Assembly (NCBI GenBank): GCA_910583945.1
Contig: CAJTYF010000001.1
Coordinates: 1-64,000, forward strand
Origin: an uncultured Bacilli bacterium
Lineage (GTDB): Bacteria > Bacillota_I > Bacilli_A > RF39 > UBA660
Reading direction: 5' to 3'
DNA length: 64,000 nucleotides
The notes beneath the pieces were generated by a model that did not search any database, was not told where the DNA came from, and was given only the letters and a program-made list of their open reading frames with translations. Below are positions 32,948 through 42,137 of the stretch, piece after piece; the stretch's first letter is position 1; each line of letters begins with the position of its first letter. The position numbers and the translations under genes are program-made.

Positions 32948-34462
32948 ATGAACAAAACATATATTAAAATGAACAATAATGAAGAATACTTAAGTTTAGG
33001 AAATATCTTTCGAATCATGAAAGAAGAAAGTAAAAGCAAATTAAATGCTTTACAATCTGAAATTTTTTATAGCTTATTTGATGGTTACATTAATGATACA
33101 ACCATTAATAATTATTGTGTAGGCATCAGAGCGATAGGAGATACCTATAAACAAATCATGATTCATAAACAAAAAAAGTATGAAAAAAATAAAGAAGAAC
33201 TAAAAAGTATGGTTTTAAATTGCCTCCATATTTTAGAAGGGAGACTTTACGAAAACCTTTCTATAGAAGAAATAAACCAAAAGAAAAGTTTTCAAAACTT
33301 AAGCATTCGTTTATATAACCTTAGTAAAAATGATAAAAATTGTCCCTACGAATTAAAAAATAAACTAAAAGAAGCCTTAACAGAAAAAAACTATTACGCT
33401 ATTTTTATCGAAAGTATCTTTTATGCTGTTTTACAAAACAAACAACCTTTATACGAAAAAGAACTTCAAAAAACAAAAATCGAAGCTCTATTACAAGACT
33501 CTTGCTTGAGTTACAAAGGATTAGAAGAGTATTTACTCTTAACTTTAAATGGAAACGTGAATCATGATTTTACCTTAAAAAAACTAGCCAGTGAAGGAAA
33601 CGTCTATGCCAGTTATGAAATGGGAATCAAAGAATACAATGGTTTAATTACTGGAAAGCCGAGATATGTAGAAGCGTATAATTATTTATCCGTTGCCGCC
33701 GAAAGTGGTCATGCGGGGGCTTTATACACAATTGGAAACCTGTTCTTAAAAAAGAAAATTGGTGAAAATCAAGAAGAGAAAGCCTATAAATATTTACAAA
33801 AAGCGATGGAACTAGGAAGTGTCGCCGCAATCAACTCTTTAGGGCTCATGTATTTAAAGGGAATCTATGTCGAAAAAAACTTAGAAAAAGCCAAAAAATA
33901 TTTTAAACAAGCCGCTTTAAAAGAGTGTGTCTACGCTTGCAATAACTTAGGAAAAATCATGGAAAAAGAAAAAAATTTTAATGAAGCCTTTAAGTATTTT
34001 CTAAAAAGTGCTAATTTAGGAGAGAGTTGGGCTTGCAATCAAGTTGGAGAATACTATCGAAAAGGCATTATAACAAAAGATTTAAAGAAGGCTTATTTCT
34101 ATTATGAAGAAGCTTTAAAAAGTGACTATAAGCATATTTGCTATTTTGCCTACTATAATTTAGCTGTTTATTTTTTTAAAGAAGGAAACATCGATGGCTC
34201 TATAAATGAAGACAAAACAAAATATAAAGAATATTTAGAAATAGCTTCTAAGAAAGGAATACTAAAAGCGAGCATGGAACTGTTTTATTCTTATTACCAA
34301 GAATATCTAGAAAAAAGAGAATCTTTAGAAAAAGAAAAAGTTTTAGAATATAAAGAAAAAATTGAGTTACATAAAGAATTTAATAAAAAGTTAAAAGAAC
34401 AAATCGAAACCGACTTGAAAAAAATTGAGAAAAATTTAAAAATAGAAATAGAAATAATTTAA
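32948..34462 (+). CDS. Sel1-repeat (TPR-like) protein
   Basis: 504 residues. From about 205 to 440 there are six or seven Sel1-like repeats with the A..LG..Y..G......D..KA..YY..AA..G pattern, for example YEMGIKEYNGLI, YLSVAAESGHAGALYTIGNL, and YFLKSANLGESWACNQVGEY. The first 190 residues are helical and unassigned; the last 60 are coiled coil and lysine/glutamate rich. No signal peptide is seen, so it is probably a cytoplasmic scaffold. GTAGGTGAACT precedes the ATG. Confidence 0.8.
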   Translation: MNKTYIKMNNNEEYLSLGNIFRIMKEESKSKLNALQSEIFYSLFDGYINDTTINNYCVGIRAIGDTYKQIMIHKQKKYEKNKEELKSMVLNCLHILEGRLYENLSIEEINQKKSFQNLSIRLYNLSKNDKNCPYELKNKLKEALTEKNYYAIFIESIFYAVLQNKQPLYEKELQKTKIEALLQDSCLSYKGLEEYLLLTLNGNVNHDFTLKKLASEGNVYASYEMGIKEYNGLITGKPRYVEAYNYLSVAAESGHAGALYTIGNLFLKKKIGENQEEKAYKYLQKAMELGSVAAINSLGLMYLKGIYVEKNLEKAKKYFKQAALKECVYACNNLGKIMEKEKNFNEAFKYFLKSANLGESWACNQVGEYYRKGIITKDLKKAYFYYEEALKSDYKHICYFAYYNLAVYFFKEGNIDGSINEDKTKYKEYLEIASKKGILKASMELFYSYYQEYLEKRESLEKEKVLEYKEKIELHKEFNKKLKEQIETDLKKIEKNLKIEIEII

Positions 34463-34505
34463 AAAATAATGTTATACTGAAATGAGAAAGAAAAGGTTGG
34501 TATTT

Positions 34506-35717
34506 ATGAAAACTTTATTTCCAAATTATAACAATGGATTAAACAATGTTACGAACGCCATTTTAAAATACTTTGATTGTGAATCCTATCACGAACCCTT
34601 AAAAGAATTGGAGGAAGTTTTATCGGGACAAGATTACAAAAACATTATCCTTATCCTTTATGATGGCATGGGCTCTAATTTATTAGCCAAACATTTAGAG
34701 GAAAATAGTTTTTTAAGAAAACAAAAAATAAAAGACATTCATTCCGTCTTTCCAGCAACAACGACCGCCGCAACAACGAGTGTCCTATCAGGTTTAAATC
34801 CAAATGAACACGGATGGCTTGGTTGGGACTTATATTTTAAAGAAGAAGATAAAATAGTTACCATGTTTTTAAATACTTTAAAAGATAGCGAAATCAAAGC
34901 GAGTGATGTAAACTTAGCCCAAAAGTACTATCCCTATACTTCCATCATCGAACGAATTAACCAAAAATACAAAGCCTATCAACTTATGCCTTTTCGCGAA
35001 AAGGCGTTTCATAGTTTAGAAGAAATGAACGAAAGGATTTTAAATTATTCCAAAGAAGAGGGTAAGAAATTTATTTATGCTTATTATGATGAACCAGATC
35101 ACACTTTACATGAAGTAGGAACGGATGCTCCTAAAATAAAAGAATTATTTCAAACAATTAATGATAGTACAGAAAAATTATGTGGGGAATTAGAAGAAAG
35201 CCTAGTCATTATTATTGCTGATCATGGCCATATTAACTGTGAAGCCATTACTTTAAGTGAATACGAAGATCTATTTTCCTTATTAGAGCGAGACATTTCT
35301 ATCGAAGGACGGGCTTGTAATTTCTTTATTAAAACGGGAAAACAAGAAGAATTTGTCACTTTATTTCATCAATACTTTAAAGAGGATTTTCTTTTATATA
35401 GCAAAGAACAAGTGAAAAAAGAAAAGTTATTTGGAACGGGGAAAGAACATCTTAAATTTGATGGGTCTTTAGGAGATTTTTTAGCCCTTGCGATTACAAA
35501 TAAATATTTTCGTTATAATGAAAATTCAATAGACTTAAAATCCATGCATGCTGGAATGACGGAAGATGAAATCTTAGTTCCTTTTATTCTTTACGATTGT
35601 AAGAAAAAATACAAATTGATAGCTTTAGATTTAGATGATACTTTATTAAACAGTAATCATGAAGTGACACCAGAAACGAAAAAAGCTTTAAACGAAAAAA
35701 GCTTTATTAAAATGTAA
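34506..35717 (+). CDS. alkaline phosphatase-like hydrolase fused to the start of a HAD domain
   Basis: 403 residues. The phosphodiesterase/phosphatase core shows LILYDGMGSN (metal Asp), FPATTTAATTSVLSGLNPNE (nucleophile Thr), DEPDHTLHEVGTDAP, IIADHGHI, and SMHAGMTEDE (metal His). At about 372 it runs without a stop into KKYKLIALDLDDTLLNSNHE, motif I of a Cof-type HAD phosphatase. It then ends 23 codons later because of a 16-bp tandem duplication. The first enzyme is intact (nucleotide pyrophosphatase or phosphonoacetate hydrolase class). The ATG at 34506 has AAAGG upstream. Confidence 0.7.
   Translation: MKTLFPNYNNGLNNVTNAILKYFDCESYHEPLKELEEVLSGQDYKNIILILYDGMGSNLLAKHLEENSFLRKQKIKDIHSVFPATTTAATTSVLSGLNPNEHGWLGWDLYFKEEDKIVTMFLNTLKDSEIKASDVNLAQKYYPYTSIIERINQKYKAYQLMPFREKAFHSLEEMNERILNYSKEEGKKFIYAYYDEPDHTLHEVGTDAPKIKELFQTINDSTEKLCGELEESLVIIIADHGHINCEAITLSEYEDLFSLLERDISIEGRACNFFIKTGKQEEFVTLFHQYFKEDFLLYSKEQVKKEKLFGTGKEHLKFDGSLGDFLALAITNKYFRYNENSIDLKSMHAGMTEDEILVPFILYDCKKKYKLIALDLDDTLLNSNHEVTPETKKALNEKSFIKM
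35678..35706 (+). repeat. 16-bp tandem duplication that breaks the HAD frame
   Basis: GAAAAAAGCTTTA occurs at 35678-35690 and 35694-35706 with AAC between (period 16). Removing one copy restores ETKKALLKCKEKGIFIIGVT. Confidence 0.85.
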
Positions 35718-36399
35718 AGAAAAGGGCATATTTATTATTGGCGTGACCGCAAGAACGCTACAAAGTGCTTTAGACGTTGTGCCAAAAGAGCTGTTTGATT
35801 ATTTAATATTAAATAATGGTGCGACGCTTTATGATAATAAGAATGAGAAAATAAAAATGATAGGAAAAATTACAAAAGAAGAAACGACGTATCTCATCAA
35901 AAAATATGAAAATTTGGTCACGCAAATTGATTTTGTTGGAGCAAACAATTATTACATATATAAAAATAAGAAAAATAGTCCTCTTTCTTTTCTTATAGAC
36001 GTCGAGTCAGTAGAAGAAGTAACGGAAGAGATAGCTAGAATGAATGTCTTTTTTAAAGATGAGGAGAATGTTTTTAAAGTAGAGGAAGAATTAAAAAAAG
36101 AGTATCCTAAATTAAATGTTTTTGTTATGCAAGCAACAAATACAAATTCTTGGCTTGTCATTAATCCAAAAGGCATTAATAAAAGAACGGTTTTAGAAGA
36201 ATTAGGAAAAAAATTAGAAATAGAAATGGAAGAAATGATTTTTTTTGGGGATGGTTTAAACGATTTACCTTTAATGGATAGTCCAGTTTATAGTGTTGCC
36301 ATGGGAAACGCCTTAGATGTGGTAAAAGAACACGCTAATGAAGTAACTTTATCCAATAATGAGGATGGAATTAGTCGTGTTCTATTAAAAAAATTTTAA
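35707..36399 (+). pseudogene. Cof-type HAD phosphatase, 3' part without motif I
   Basis: The frame that would follow the deleted duplication encodes LKCKEKGIFIIGVTARTLQS, then FDYLILNNGATLYD, LVINPKGINKRTVLEEL and FFGDGLNDLPLMD (motif IV, second metal Asp). The nucleophile motif DLDDTLLN lies upstream in the other frame, so this part alone has no activity. A GTG at 35743 could start it, but no ribosome site is evident. In the parent form, phosphatase plus HAD made a bifunctional protein of about 625 residues. Confidence 0.7.
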
Positions 36400-36455
36400 G
36401 TTTATAAATAATCATGAACGTTAAATCATAATTTTTTACTAGAGGTGAAAAACAC

Positions 36456-37376
36456 ATGAAATTTGATTATCGTTTTGGCAATCAGTATTTTAATTATTAT
36501 GATAAGAAAGGCATTAAAAGTACCATTTATGATATTTTAGCTCCTGAACAAGAACAAAAAGAACAACCAGGAAAAGAATACTTAATGAACCCACTACCTA
36601 TTTTTGATAATCCTAATTACAAAGGAAGTGGAAAACTTAAAGGAAAAGTAGCCATTATAACAGGAGGAGATAGTGGACTTGGAAGGGCCGCCGCCATCGC
36701 TTTTGCCAAAGAAGGGGCTTCATTAGTCATCCCTTACTATAACGAACATGAAGATGCTTTGTATACAAAAGAATACATCGAAAAATTAGGTGGTACCTGT
36801 CTTTTATTAAGTGGGGACATCACGAAAAAGAGTTTTAGTGAAGAAATAATTAATAAAACATTAGAAAACTTTGGGAAAATTGATATTTTAGTCAATAATG
36901 CGGGCGTACAATACCAACAAGATACGTTAGATAAAATAAGCGATGAACAATTTGATTGGACCATGAAAGTGAATGTTTATGGCATGTTTTATTTAACAAA
37001 AGCCGTTCTTCCTTACTTAAAATCAGGGGCTTCAATTATTAATTTATCTTCAATCACGACATTTTATGGAGAACCACAACTAATTGATTACGTCACGACA
37101 AAAGGAGCTATCATTGGATTTACAAGATCTTTAGCTAGAAACTTAGCGTTAAAAAATATTCGTGTTAACGCTATTGCTCCAGGTTTCTTTTGGACGCCTT
37201 TACAACCCGCCTGTTGGGTAAAAGAAAAGATTCCATCTTTAGGAAGTAATGCCGCGATGGCAAGAGGAGCCATGCCTTATGAACTCGCTCCAACCTTTGT
37301 CTTTCTAGCATCAGAAGACTCAAGTTACGTAACAGGTCAAGTCATTCACAACAATGGAGGAGAAGTGATGGGTTGA
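36456..37376 (+). CDS. short-chain dehydrogenase/reductase (YdaD/YhdF-like)
   Basis: 306 residues. An N-terminal extension of about 60 residues with MNPLPIFDNPNYKGSGKLKG marks the general-stress SDR subgroup. The Rossmann motif is GGDSGLGR, followed by NNAGVQ, catalytic Ser in INLSSITTF, YVTTK (Tyr and Lys), and IAPGFFWTPL. It uses NAD(P)H; the substrate is unknown. AGAGGTGAAAAACAC precedes the ATG. It is monocistronic. Confidence 0.88.
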   Translation: MKFDYRFGNQYFNYYDKKGIKSTIYDILAPEQEQKEQPGKEYLMNPLPIFDNPNYKGSGKLKGKVAIITGGDSGLGRAAAIAFAKEGASLVIPYYNEHEDALYTKEYIEKLGGTCLLLSGDITKKSFSEEIINKTLENFGKIDILVNNAGVQYQQDTLDKISDEQFDWTMKVNVYGMFYLTKAVLPYLKSGASIINLSSITTFYGEPQLIDYVTTKGAIIGFTRSLARNLALKNIRVNAIAPGFFWTPLQPACWVKEKIPSLGSNAAMARGAMPYELAPTFVFLASEDSSYVTGQVIHNNGGEVMG

Positions 37377-37414
37377 ATTTAATATAACTCTTAAAATGAT
37401 TCGTTAAAATAAAT

Positions 37415-37443
37415 TTGCAATTTTTTTGATTTTCTGATATAAT
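37415..37443 (+). promoter_or_regulatory. promoter of rplS
   Basis: TTGCAA (37415-37420) and TATAAT (37438-37443) with a 17-bp spacer. Confidence 0.75.
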
Positions 37444-37448
37444 CGAAG

Positions 37449-37520
37449 TGCTTTAAAAAAGCAAGGCATGTAATCCGCTTAAGTAAATCATTAATGATTA
37501 CAGAAGAAAATTTAGAAAGG
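37449..37520 (+). promoter_or_regulatory. possible L19 leader RNA in the rplS 5' UTR
   Basis: The ~80-nt leader starts with a hairpin (TGCTTT/AAAGCA, 37449-37463), followed by GGCATGTAATCCGC. Firmicute rplS genes often have an autoregulatory L19 leader near the start codon. The match is by position and partial sequence only. Confidence 0.35.
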
Positions 37521-37529
37521 AAAAGAAAG

Positions 37530-37892
37530 ATGGCTAATTTAGTAGACAAAATTAACAAACGTCATATGAGAACAGATGTCCCAGAATTTCGTGTTGGAGA
37601 CATAGTAAGAGTAGACGTTAAAGTTATTGAAGGAAAAAAAGAAAGAATCCAAGCTTTTGAAGGAATTGTTATTGCTAAAAAAGGTTCTGGAGTATCTGAA
37701 ACATTTTCAGTACGTAAAAAATCAGGAAGTGTTGGAGTCGTAAGAGTTTTTCCTATTAACGCCCCAACAATTGATAAAATTACAGTGGTGAAAAGAGGCA
37801 TGGTTCGCCGAGCAAAACTTAACTTTATTAAAAATATGCGTAAAGAATATAAAGTTAAAGAAAGAAACGCTAGTGCAAAAGATGTGGCTTAA
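37530..37892 (+). CDS. rplS: 50S ribosomal protein L19
   Basis: 120 residues: FRVGDIVRVDVKVIEGKKER, IQAFEGIVIAKKGSGVSETF, TVRKxSxGVGVERVFP-type block (SVRKKSGSVGVVRVFPINAP) and VKRGMVRRAKL. Full length. The ATG at 37530 follows GAAAGGAAAAGAAAG; the upstream in-frame ATG at 37494 lies in the leader and is rejected. It sits alone, not behind trmD. Confidence 0.95.
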   Translation: MANLVDKINKRHMRTDVPEFRVGDIVRVDVKVIEGKKERIQAFEGIVIAKKGSGVSETFSVRKKSGSVGVVRVFPINAPTIDKITVVKRGMVRRAKLNFIKNMRKEYKVKERNASAKDVA

Positions 37893-37906
37893 AACATCTT
37901 TTTTTT
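37877..37906 (+). terminator. terminator of rplS
   Basis: Nine-base stem AAAAGATGT/ACATCTTTT, eight-base loop containing the TAA, then T tract. Confidence 0.75.
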
Positions 37907-37982
37907 GTCATAAAATTAAGAAGAAATGACTTCTTTTTTTTATTATTTTTTTGTATAATAAATAAAGAAAAGAGCGGATAAA

Positions 37983-38477
37983 ATGAAAGAAAAAATAAAA
38001 AAAAATATTAAAGAATTAGGTCCATACATATTAATATTAATAGCTGTTTTAACTATTAGAACCTTCTTTATCACACCAATAAAAGTGAATGGTCAGTCCA
38101 TGTATGATACTTTAGATGGAAACGAATATATGTTATTAAATAAAAGGAGTAAAATAGAACGTTTTGATATTGTAGTCGTCAAAGCCAACAACGATGAACT
38201 AATAAAAAGAATTTATGGTCTTCCAGGAGAAACCCTTTCTATCGAAAACAATACGATATATATTAATGATAAAAAAATAGAAGATTTGTATGCTTATGGA
38301 GAAACCAGTGACTTTGAAAAAATAACCTTAGAAGAAGATGAATACTTTATTTTAGGAGACAATCGAGCCGTCTCTTTAGACAGTCGTTACATAGGTCCAG
38401 TTAAAAAAAGTCAAATCAAAGGAACCGCTGATTTTATAATCTTTCCTTTTAACCGTTTTGGAAAGGTCGAAAAATGA
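37983..38477 (+). CDS. lepB: signal peptidase I
   Basis: 164 residues: one N-terminal membrane anchor (about 14-31), then GQSMYDTL with catalytic Ser39, [13 protein letters not shown] with catalytic Lys75, and the box E region [19 protein letters not shown]. It cuts signal peptides from exported proteins on the outer face. The stop overlaps the start of the comEB pseudogene (ATGA). Confidence 0.92.
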   Translation: MKEKIKKNIKELGPYILILIAVLTIRTFFITPIKVNGQSMYDTLDGNEYMLLNKRSKIERFDIVVVKANNDELIKRIYGLPGETLSIENNTIYINDKKIEDLYAYGETSDFEKITLEEDEYFILGDNRAVSLDSRYIGPVKKSQIKGTADFIIFPFNRFGKVEK

Positions 38478-38986
38478 TTAAAAGCAAAAAAAGGGAAAAT
38501 TATTTATCATGGGACGAATATTTTATGGGCATTGCTAAATTATCAGCCATGCGTAGTAAAGACCCTAGAACTTAAGTTGGAGCGTGTATAGTAGGAAAAG
38601 ACAATCGTATTTTATCAATCGGTTACAATGGAACACCAAATGGATTTAGTGATGATGCCTTTCCGTGGGAAAGAGAAGGTCACCCATTAGAAACAAAATA
38701 TTTTTATGTTTGTCGCGCTGAACTAAATGCCATATTAAATTTTCGTGGAAGTCGTAAAGATTTAGAAGGGTCTAAAATTTATGTGGATTTGTTTCCCTGT
38801 AATGAATGTGCCAAAGCCATTATTCAATCGGGAATAAAAGAAGTTGTGTATTTAAGTGATAAATATAAAGAAAGTGATAACAATATTGCCTCTCGAAAAC
38901 TATTGGATACCTGTGGCGTCACCTATAAAAAAATAAGTTCTCTAAAAAATAAAAAAATTGAAATTGAATTGAGTGAGTCAGAATGA
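38474..38986 (+). pseudogene. comEB: dCMP deaminase (ComEB) with nonsense codon and lost zinc ligand
   Basis: The frame from ATG 38474 reads [26 protein letters not shown], then TAA at 38573-38575, where relatives have Gln (DPxTQVGACIV). It continues VGACIVGKDNRILSIGYNGT to 38986. A CAA-to-TAA change explains it. Further on, the zinc/proton-shuttle motif HAE is RAE (YVCRAELNAI, codon CGC at 38714), while PCNEC is intact. Two separate lesions in the catalytic part argue for real loss of function. The downstream 67-codon frame from 38783 is a leftover. Confidence 0.8.
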
Positions 38987-39255
38987 AAACCGATTTAAGA
39001 ACCATTCCTAACATAGGAAAAAGAACTAAAAGCGCTTTAAAGAATATTGGAATAAATTATGTAGAAGATTTAGTGGGGCAAGATCCAGAAGAACTTTATT
39101 TAAAAGATTGTGAACACAAAGGTTTTAAAGAAGACAAATGTGAATTGTATCTTTTTAGAATGATCATTTATTATGCGGAACATACCTCTTGGGACGAAGA
39201 AAAATTAAAATGGTGGTATTGGAAAGACAAAGAGTACCCAGAAAAAAAGGAGTAA
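38983..39255 (+). CDS. Cdd1-like helix-hairpin-helix protein
   Basis: 90 residues: DLRTIPNIGKRTKSALKNIG (HhH), INYVEDLVGQDPEELYLKDC, CELYLFRMIIYYAEH and KLKWWYWKD. This is the pattern of the Cdd1 (pathogenicity locus) family, small DNA-binding-like proteins of unknown role. It overlaps the comEB pseudogene by ATGA and is followed after 3 bp by a uracil-DNA-glycosylase-like gene, a context suggesting nucleic-acid repair. Confidence 0.75.
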   Translation: MKTDLRTIPNIGKRTKSALKNIGINYVEDLVGQDPEELYLKDCEHKGFKEDKCELYLFRMIIYYAEHTSWDEEKLKWWYWKDKEYPEKKE

Positions 39256-39258
39256 TCC

Positions 39259-39906
39259 ATGAAATTAGAAGACCTAAAATTGGAATATGACCAATTACAA
39301 AAGAAATATGGAGCAAAAGACTTAGATTCCATCTATTATGGTGGTGAAAAAAATAACCCAGAGATTTGTTTTGTATTTATGAATCCAACGAAAAAAAATC
39401 CGGCCTCGAAAAAAGAATGGCAAGGATTAAAAGCTCCGTGGATTGGTACAAAAAATATTTGGGATTTATTTTATCAAGTCAATTTATTAAAAGAAGAGGT
39501 TTACTGGCAAATAAAAAGTAAAAAAGGAAGTGAATGGGACTATCAATTTGCAGAACTTGTATATGAGGAGGTAAAAAAACATCATTATTATATTACCAAT
39601 CTAGGTAAATGCACACAAGTAGATGCAAGGCCTTTACCTGATAGCACCTTTAAAGAATATTTAAATTTATTCTTAAAAGAAATAGAAATCGTGAATCCTA
39701 AAAAAATAATTTTATTTGGAAATCAAGTGAGCAGTCTTGTTTTAAATGAAAAAATTACTGTTTCCACTTGTAGAAGAAAAAAATTTATAAAAGAAATTGG
39801 CTCGAAAAAATACCCTTTATATGCGGTTTTTTACCCTGTTGGAAATGGAAGATTTAACCTAGATAAAGCCATTGACGACATTAAATGGATTATTGAAAAT
39901 GAGTAA
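39259..39906 (+). CDS. uracil-DNA glycosylase superfamily protein (first of three)
   Basis: 215 residues. ICFVFMNPTKKNPASKKEWQ corresponds to motif I (GxxPG/NPS type), YYITNLGKCTQVDARPLPDS to the central region of family 4-like enzymes, VNPKKIILFGNQVSSLVL to the strand before motif II, and YAVFYPVGNG to the terminal motif. The Fe-S cysteines of family 4 are not evident. It may excise uracil or another base. AAAGGAGTAATCC precedes the ATG. Confidence 0.65.
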   Translation: MKLEDLKLEYDQLQKKYGAKDLDSIYYGGEKNNPEICFVFMNPTKKNPASKKEWQGLKAPWIGTKNIWDLFYQVNLLKEEVYWQIKSKKGSEWDYQFAELVYEEVKKHHYYITNLGKCTQVDARPLPDSTFKEYLNLFLKEIEIVNPKKIILFGNQVSSLVLNEKITVSTCRRKKFIKEIGSKKYPLYAVFYPVGNGRFNLDKAIDDIKWIIENE

Positions 39907-39951
39907 AATAAATAAAAAATTTGAATAACAATCGAAAGTAGGGTGTTTTAG

Positions 39952-40638
39952 GTGAAAGAACAACAATTCAATACTTTAATAAAAGATTTATCGCGTTGTA
40001 ATAAATGTACAAATAGGACTTGCTCTCATCAATCTCTTATAAATATCTTTAAAGATAATGAGTTTTCTGTAACGATTCCTTCTATTTGGACTGATTGGTT
40101 TCATCATTTAAATGAAAAAATAATGATTATTGGCCAAGACTGGGGTCCTTTCATAGATATGGACCAACTAAACAAAAAACTTCTTCCTGATAAAAGCAAT
40201 TGGCAAGAATTAATGGATTCCGAAAAAAGTCGAACTAAAAAATTATTAGAAGAATATATAAAACTTTCTTCAAATGGAAAATATACATTACAAAAGGCTT
40301 ATATAACCAATGCAATCCTATGTGCAAGACAAGGCGTAAACTATCGAGGCAACAATATAAATTTAAAACAATCAACGTTTGACTGTTGTGAATTTTTAAA
40401 AAGACAAATAGATATAGTAAAACCAATTGTTCTAGCTCCTTTAGGCTATTATCCTTTACTTGCCTTGTCTAAAATATTTAACTTTAAAATAGAAAAAAAT
40501 TTAAAAGAAAGTATTAAAACCACCCCTATAATAAAAGTAGAGCATTATGTTATAATACCTTTATACCATCCTGTTGCTCAAATAAAAAAAACAGACCAAT
40601 TAAAACAGTACAGCAAAATATGGGAATATATAAAATAA
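39952..40638 (+). CDS. uracil-DNA glycosylase superfamily protein (second of three)
   Basis: 228 residues from GTG. It has N-terminal cysteines (CNKCTNRTC) and motif I-like IMIIGQDWGPFID. AYITNAILCARQGVNYRGNN and IVKPIVLAPLGYYPLLAL follow, then a terminal IIPLYHPVAQ where HP is motif II. The cysteine cluster could bind a metal or iron-sulphur centre as in family 4/5 UDG. It is distinct in sequence from the neighbour just upstream. Confidence 0.65.
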   Translation: MKEQQFNTLIKDLSRCNKCTNRTCSHQSLINIFKDNEFSVTIPSIWTDWFHHLNEKIMIIGQDWGPFIDMDQLNKKLLPDKSNWQELMDSEKSRTKKLLEEYIKLSSNGKYTLQKAYITNAILCARQGVNYRGNNINLKQSTFDCCEFLKRQIDIVKPIVLAPLGYYPLLALSKIFNFKIEKNLKESIKTTPIIKVEHYVIIPLYHPVAQIKKTDQLKQYSKIWEYIK

Positions 40639-40649
40639 AAGGAGAGAAA

Positions 40650-41111
40650 ATGAAAAAGATAGAAGCATTTTTAATTGAAGCAAAAAAACAAACTTATGCA
40701 AATGGAAACGCGAGAAAATCAGAAAGTACGCGATTAAACTCTAACGATTATGAATATCAAAAAGAAAATATGATTTATCACGATACCTATTTTGGAGGAA
40801 CCAATTTTATCGGAGAAGAAGTCATTTATAAAGACAAAGAAATCTATTGGGGAATGAATTATTATGGAGTAACTTTAGATGAAACATTAAGTGAAGAAGC
40901 CATGGATAAAGCCTTAAGACCCGCTTTAATGCAAGTAGGAAGCGATAACACCATTCCTGTAAGAGGACCAAAAGAGTGGATAAATGAAGAATACAAATAC
41001 ACATTTGAAGTAGAAGGAGATTTATCTTATTTTAATGGCACAGAAACCATTTATAAAAACGATAAAAAAATCTATGTCTTAAAATGTAGTGGAGGATTAA
41101 TCAAAAAATAA
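40650..41111 (+). CDS. DUF5680 domain protein
   Basis: 153 residues. QTYANGNARKSESTRLNSND, then IYHDTYFGGTNFIGEEVIYK and YWGMNYYGV are the DUF5680 pattern (found alone or behind XRE helix-turn-helix domains). No DNA-binding domain is present here. AAAAGGAGAGAAA precedes the ATG at 40650; an upstream in-frame start at 40620 is not supported. Function unknown. Its stop overlaps the next start by one base. Confidence 0.7.
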   Translation: MKKIEAFLIEAKKQTYANGNARKSESTRLNSNDYEYQKENMIYHDTYFGGTNFIGEEVIYKDKEIYWGMNYYGVTLDETLSEEAMDKALRPALMQVGSDNTIPVRGPKEWINEEYKYTFEVEGDLSYFNGTETIYKNDKKIYVLKCSGGLIKK

Positions 41112-42028
41112 TGGAATTAAAAGGCAAACCCTATATTTTATTTCATATTCCTCATGCGTCTTTAAAACTTCCCAAAATCTTTTCTACCATTTGTATAAAA
41201 GATAAAAATTATATAGAAAAAACGAATTTATTTTTAAGCGATTATTTAACAGATCAATTGATTCCTAAATCGTATCCGAAACTTATTTTTAAGTATTCAA
41301 GAATTTTTTGTGATGTTGAAAAATTTAAAGAAGACAAAAAAGAAGAAATGGCAAAAAAGGGAATGGGCGTTATTTATAGTAGAGATTGTGAAAATGAAAT
41401 AACAAAACCTAATAAAAAATATAGAAGAAAAGTCCTAAAATCTTATTATTTAAAACATCATAATAAATTAGATAAAAAGGTGACAGAAATATTAAAAAAG
41501 CAAAATAAATGTATCTTAATTGATTTTCATAGTTTTTCAGATGAAATGGTTTATAAATTATTTAGCATAACAGTCTCTCCAGATATTTGTATAGGAATAA
41601 ATGAAAATTACACGAATGAGCAATTAAAAAGAATAACAATCGAACATTTTGAATCTTTTGGCTTTCAAGTAGAAATCAATACGCCCTATAAAGGAACAAT
41701 GATTCCAAATAAATACCTGAATAAAAAAGATTATTCAAATCTAATTGGATGTGCGGATTATAAAATTCCTCAAGTTATGCATGGTTTGAGTATATTAGAA
41801 TACAATAAAGAACTAGAAAATAAAATCGTCAACAAAATTGAAATTCCTGAAAATAGCGAATACGAAGTAGAGATTAGAGCAAGTATGCTTAGCGTCATAA
41901 ATACGATTTATGAAAAAATGAACGGCACAATAGCCAGAATTGATATTAATGATTTTATTTGGAGTAAAGGGCAAGACAAAACAAAAAGTTACAAACCCTA
42001 TCACTTAACCCGCACGACTTCTTATTAA
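41111..42028 (+). CDS. N-formylglutamate amidohydrolase family protein
   Basis: 305 residues with the family blocks LFHIPHASLKLP, YSRIFCDVEKFKED, KCILIDFHSFSD (zinc ligands), and INTPYKGTMIPNKYL. The fold is that of zinc-dependent amidohydrolases (peptidase M14-like). Family members cleave N-formylglutamate or related amides, but this short form without a histidine-degradation context may have another substrate. It starts on the last base of the preceding gene. Confidence 0.75.
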   Translation: MELKGKPYILFHIPHASLKLPKIFSTICIKDKNYIEKTNLFLSDYLTDQLIPKSYPKLIFKYSRIFCDVEKFKEDKKEEMAKKGMGVIYSRDCENEITKPNKKYRRKVLKSYYLKHHNKLDKKVTEILKKQNKCILIDFHSFSDEMVYKLFSITVSPDICIGINENYTNEQLKRITIEHFESFGFQVEINTPYKGTMIPNKYLNKKDYSNLIGCADYKIPQVMHGLSILEYNKELENKIVNKIEIPENSEYEVEIRASMLSVINTIYEKMNGTIARIDINDFIWSKGQDKTKSYKPYHLTRTTSY

Positions 42029-42047
42029 ATCTAGAAAAAATTGAATG

Positions 42048-42070
42048 AAGTCTTATAGAGACTTTTTTTT
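42048..42070 (+). terminator. terminator after the amidohydrolase gene
   Basis: AAGTCT/AGACTT stem, five-base loop, then eight T. Confidence 0.7.
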
Positions 42071-42137
42071 AATAAAACTAAAAAATAGTGGAACTTTTTT
42101 TTAAAATAAAACGATGAATAAAGTGAGGTGAGTAAAA

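Noticed and set aside
35743..36399. Independent HAD phosphatase gene
   Set aside because: It lacks motif I and a ribosome site; motif I is found in the upstream frame before the 16-bp duplication.
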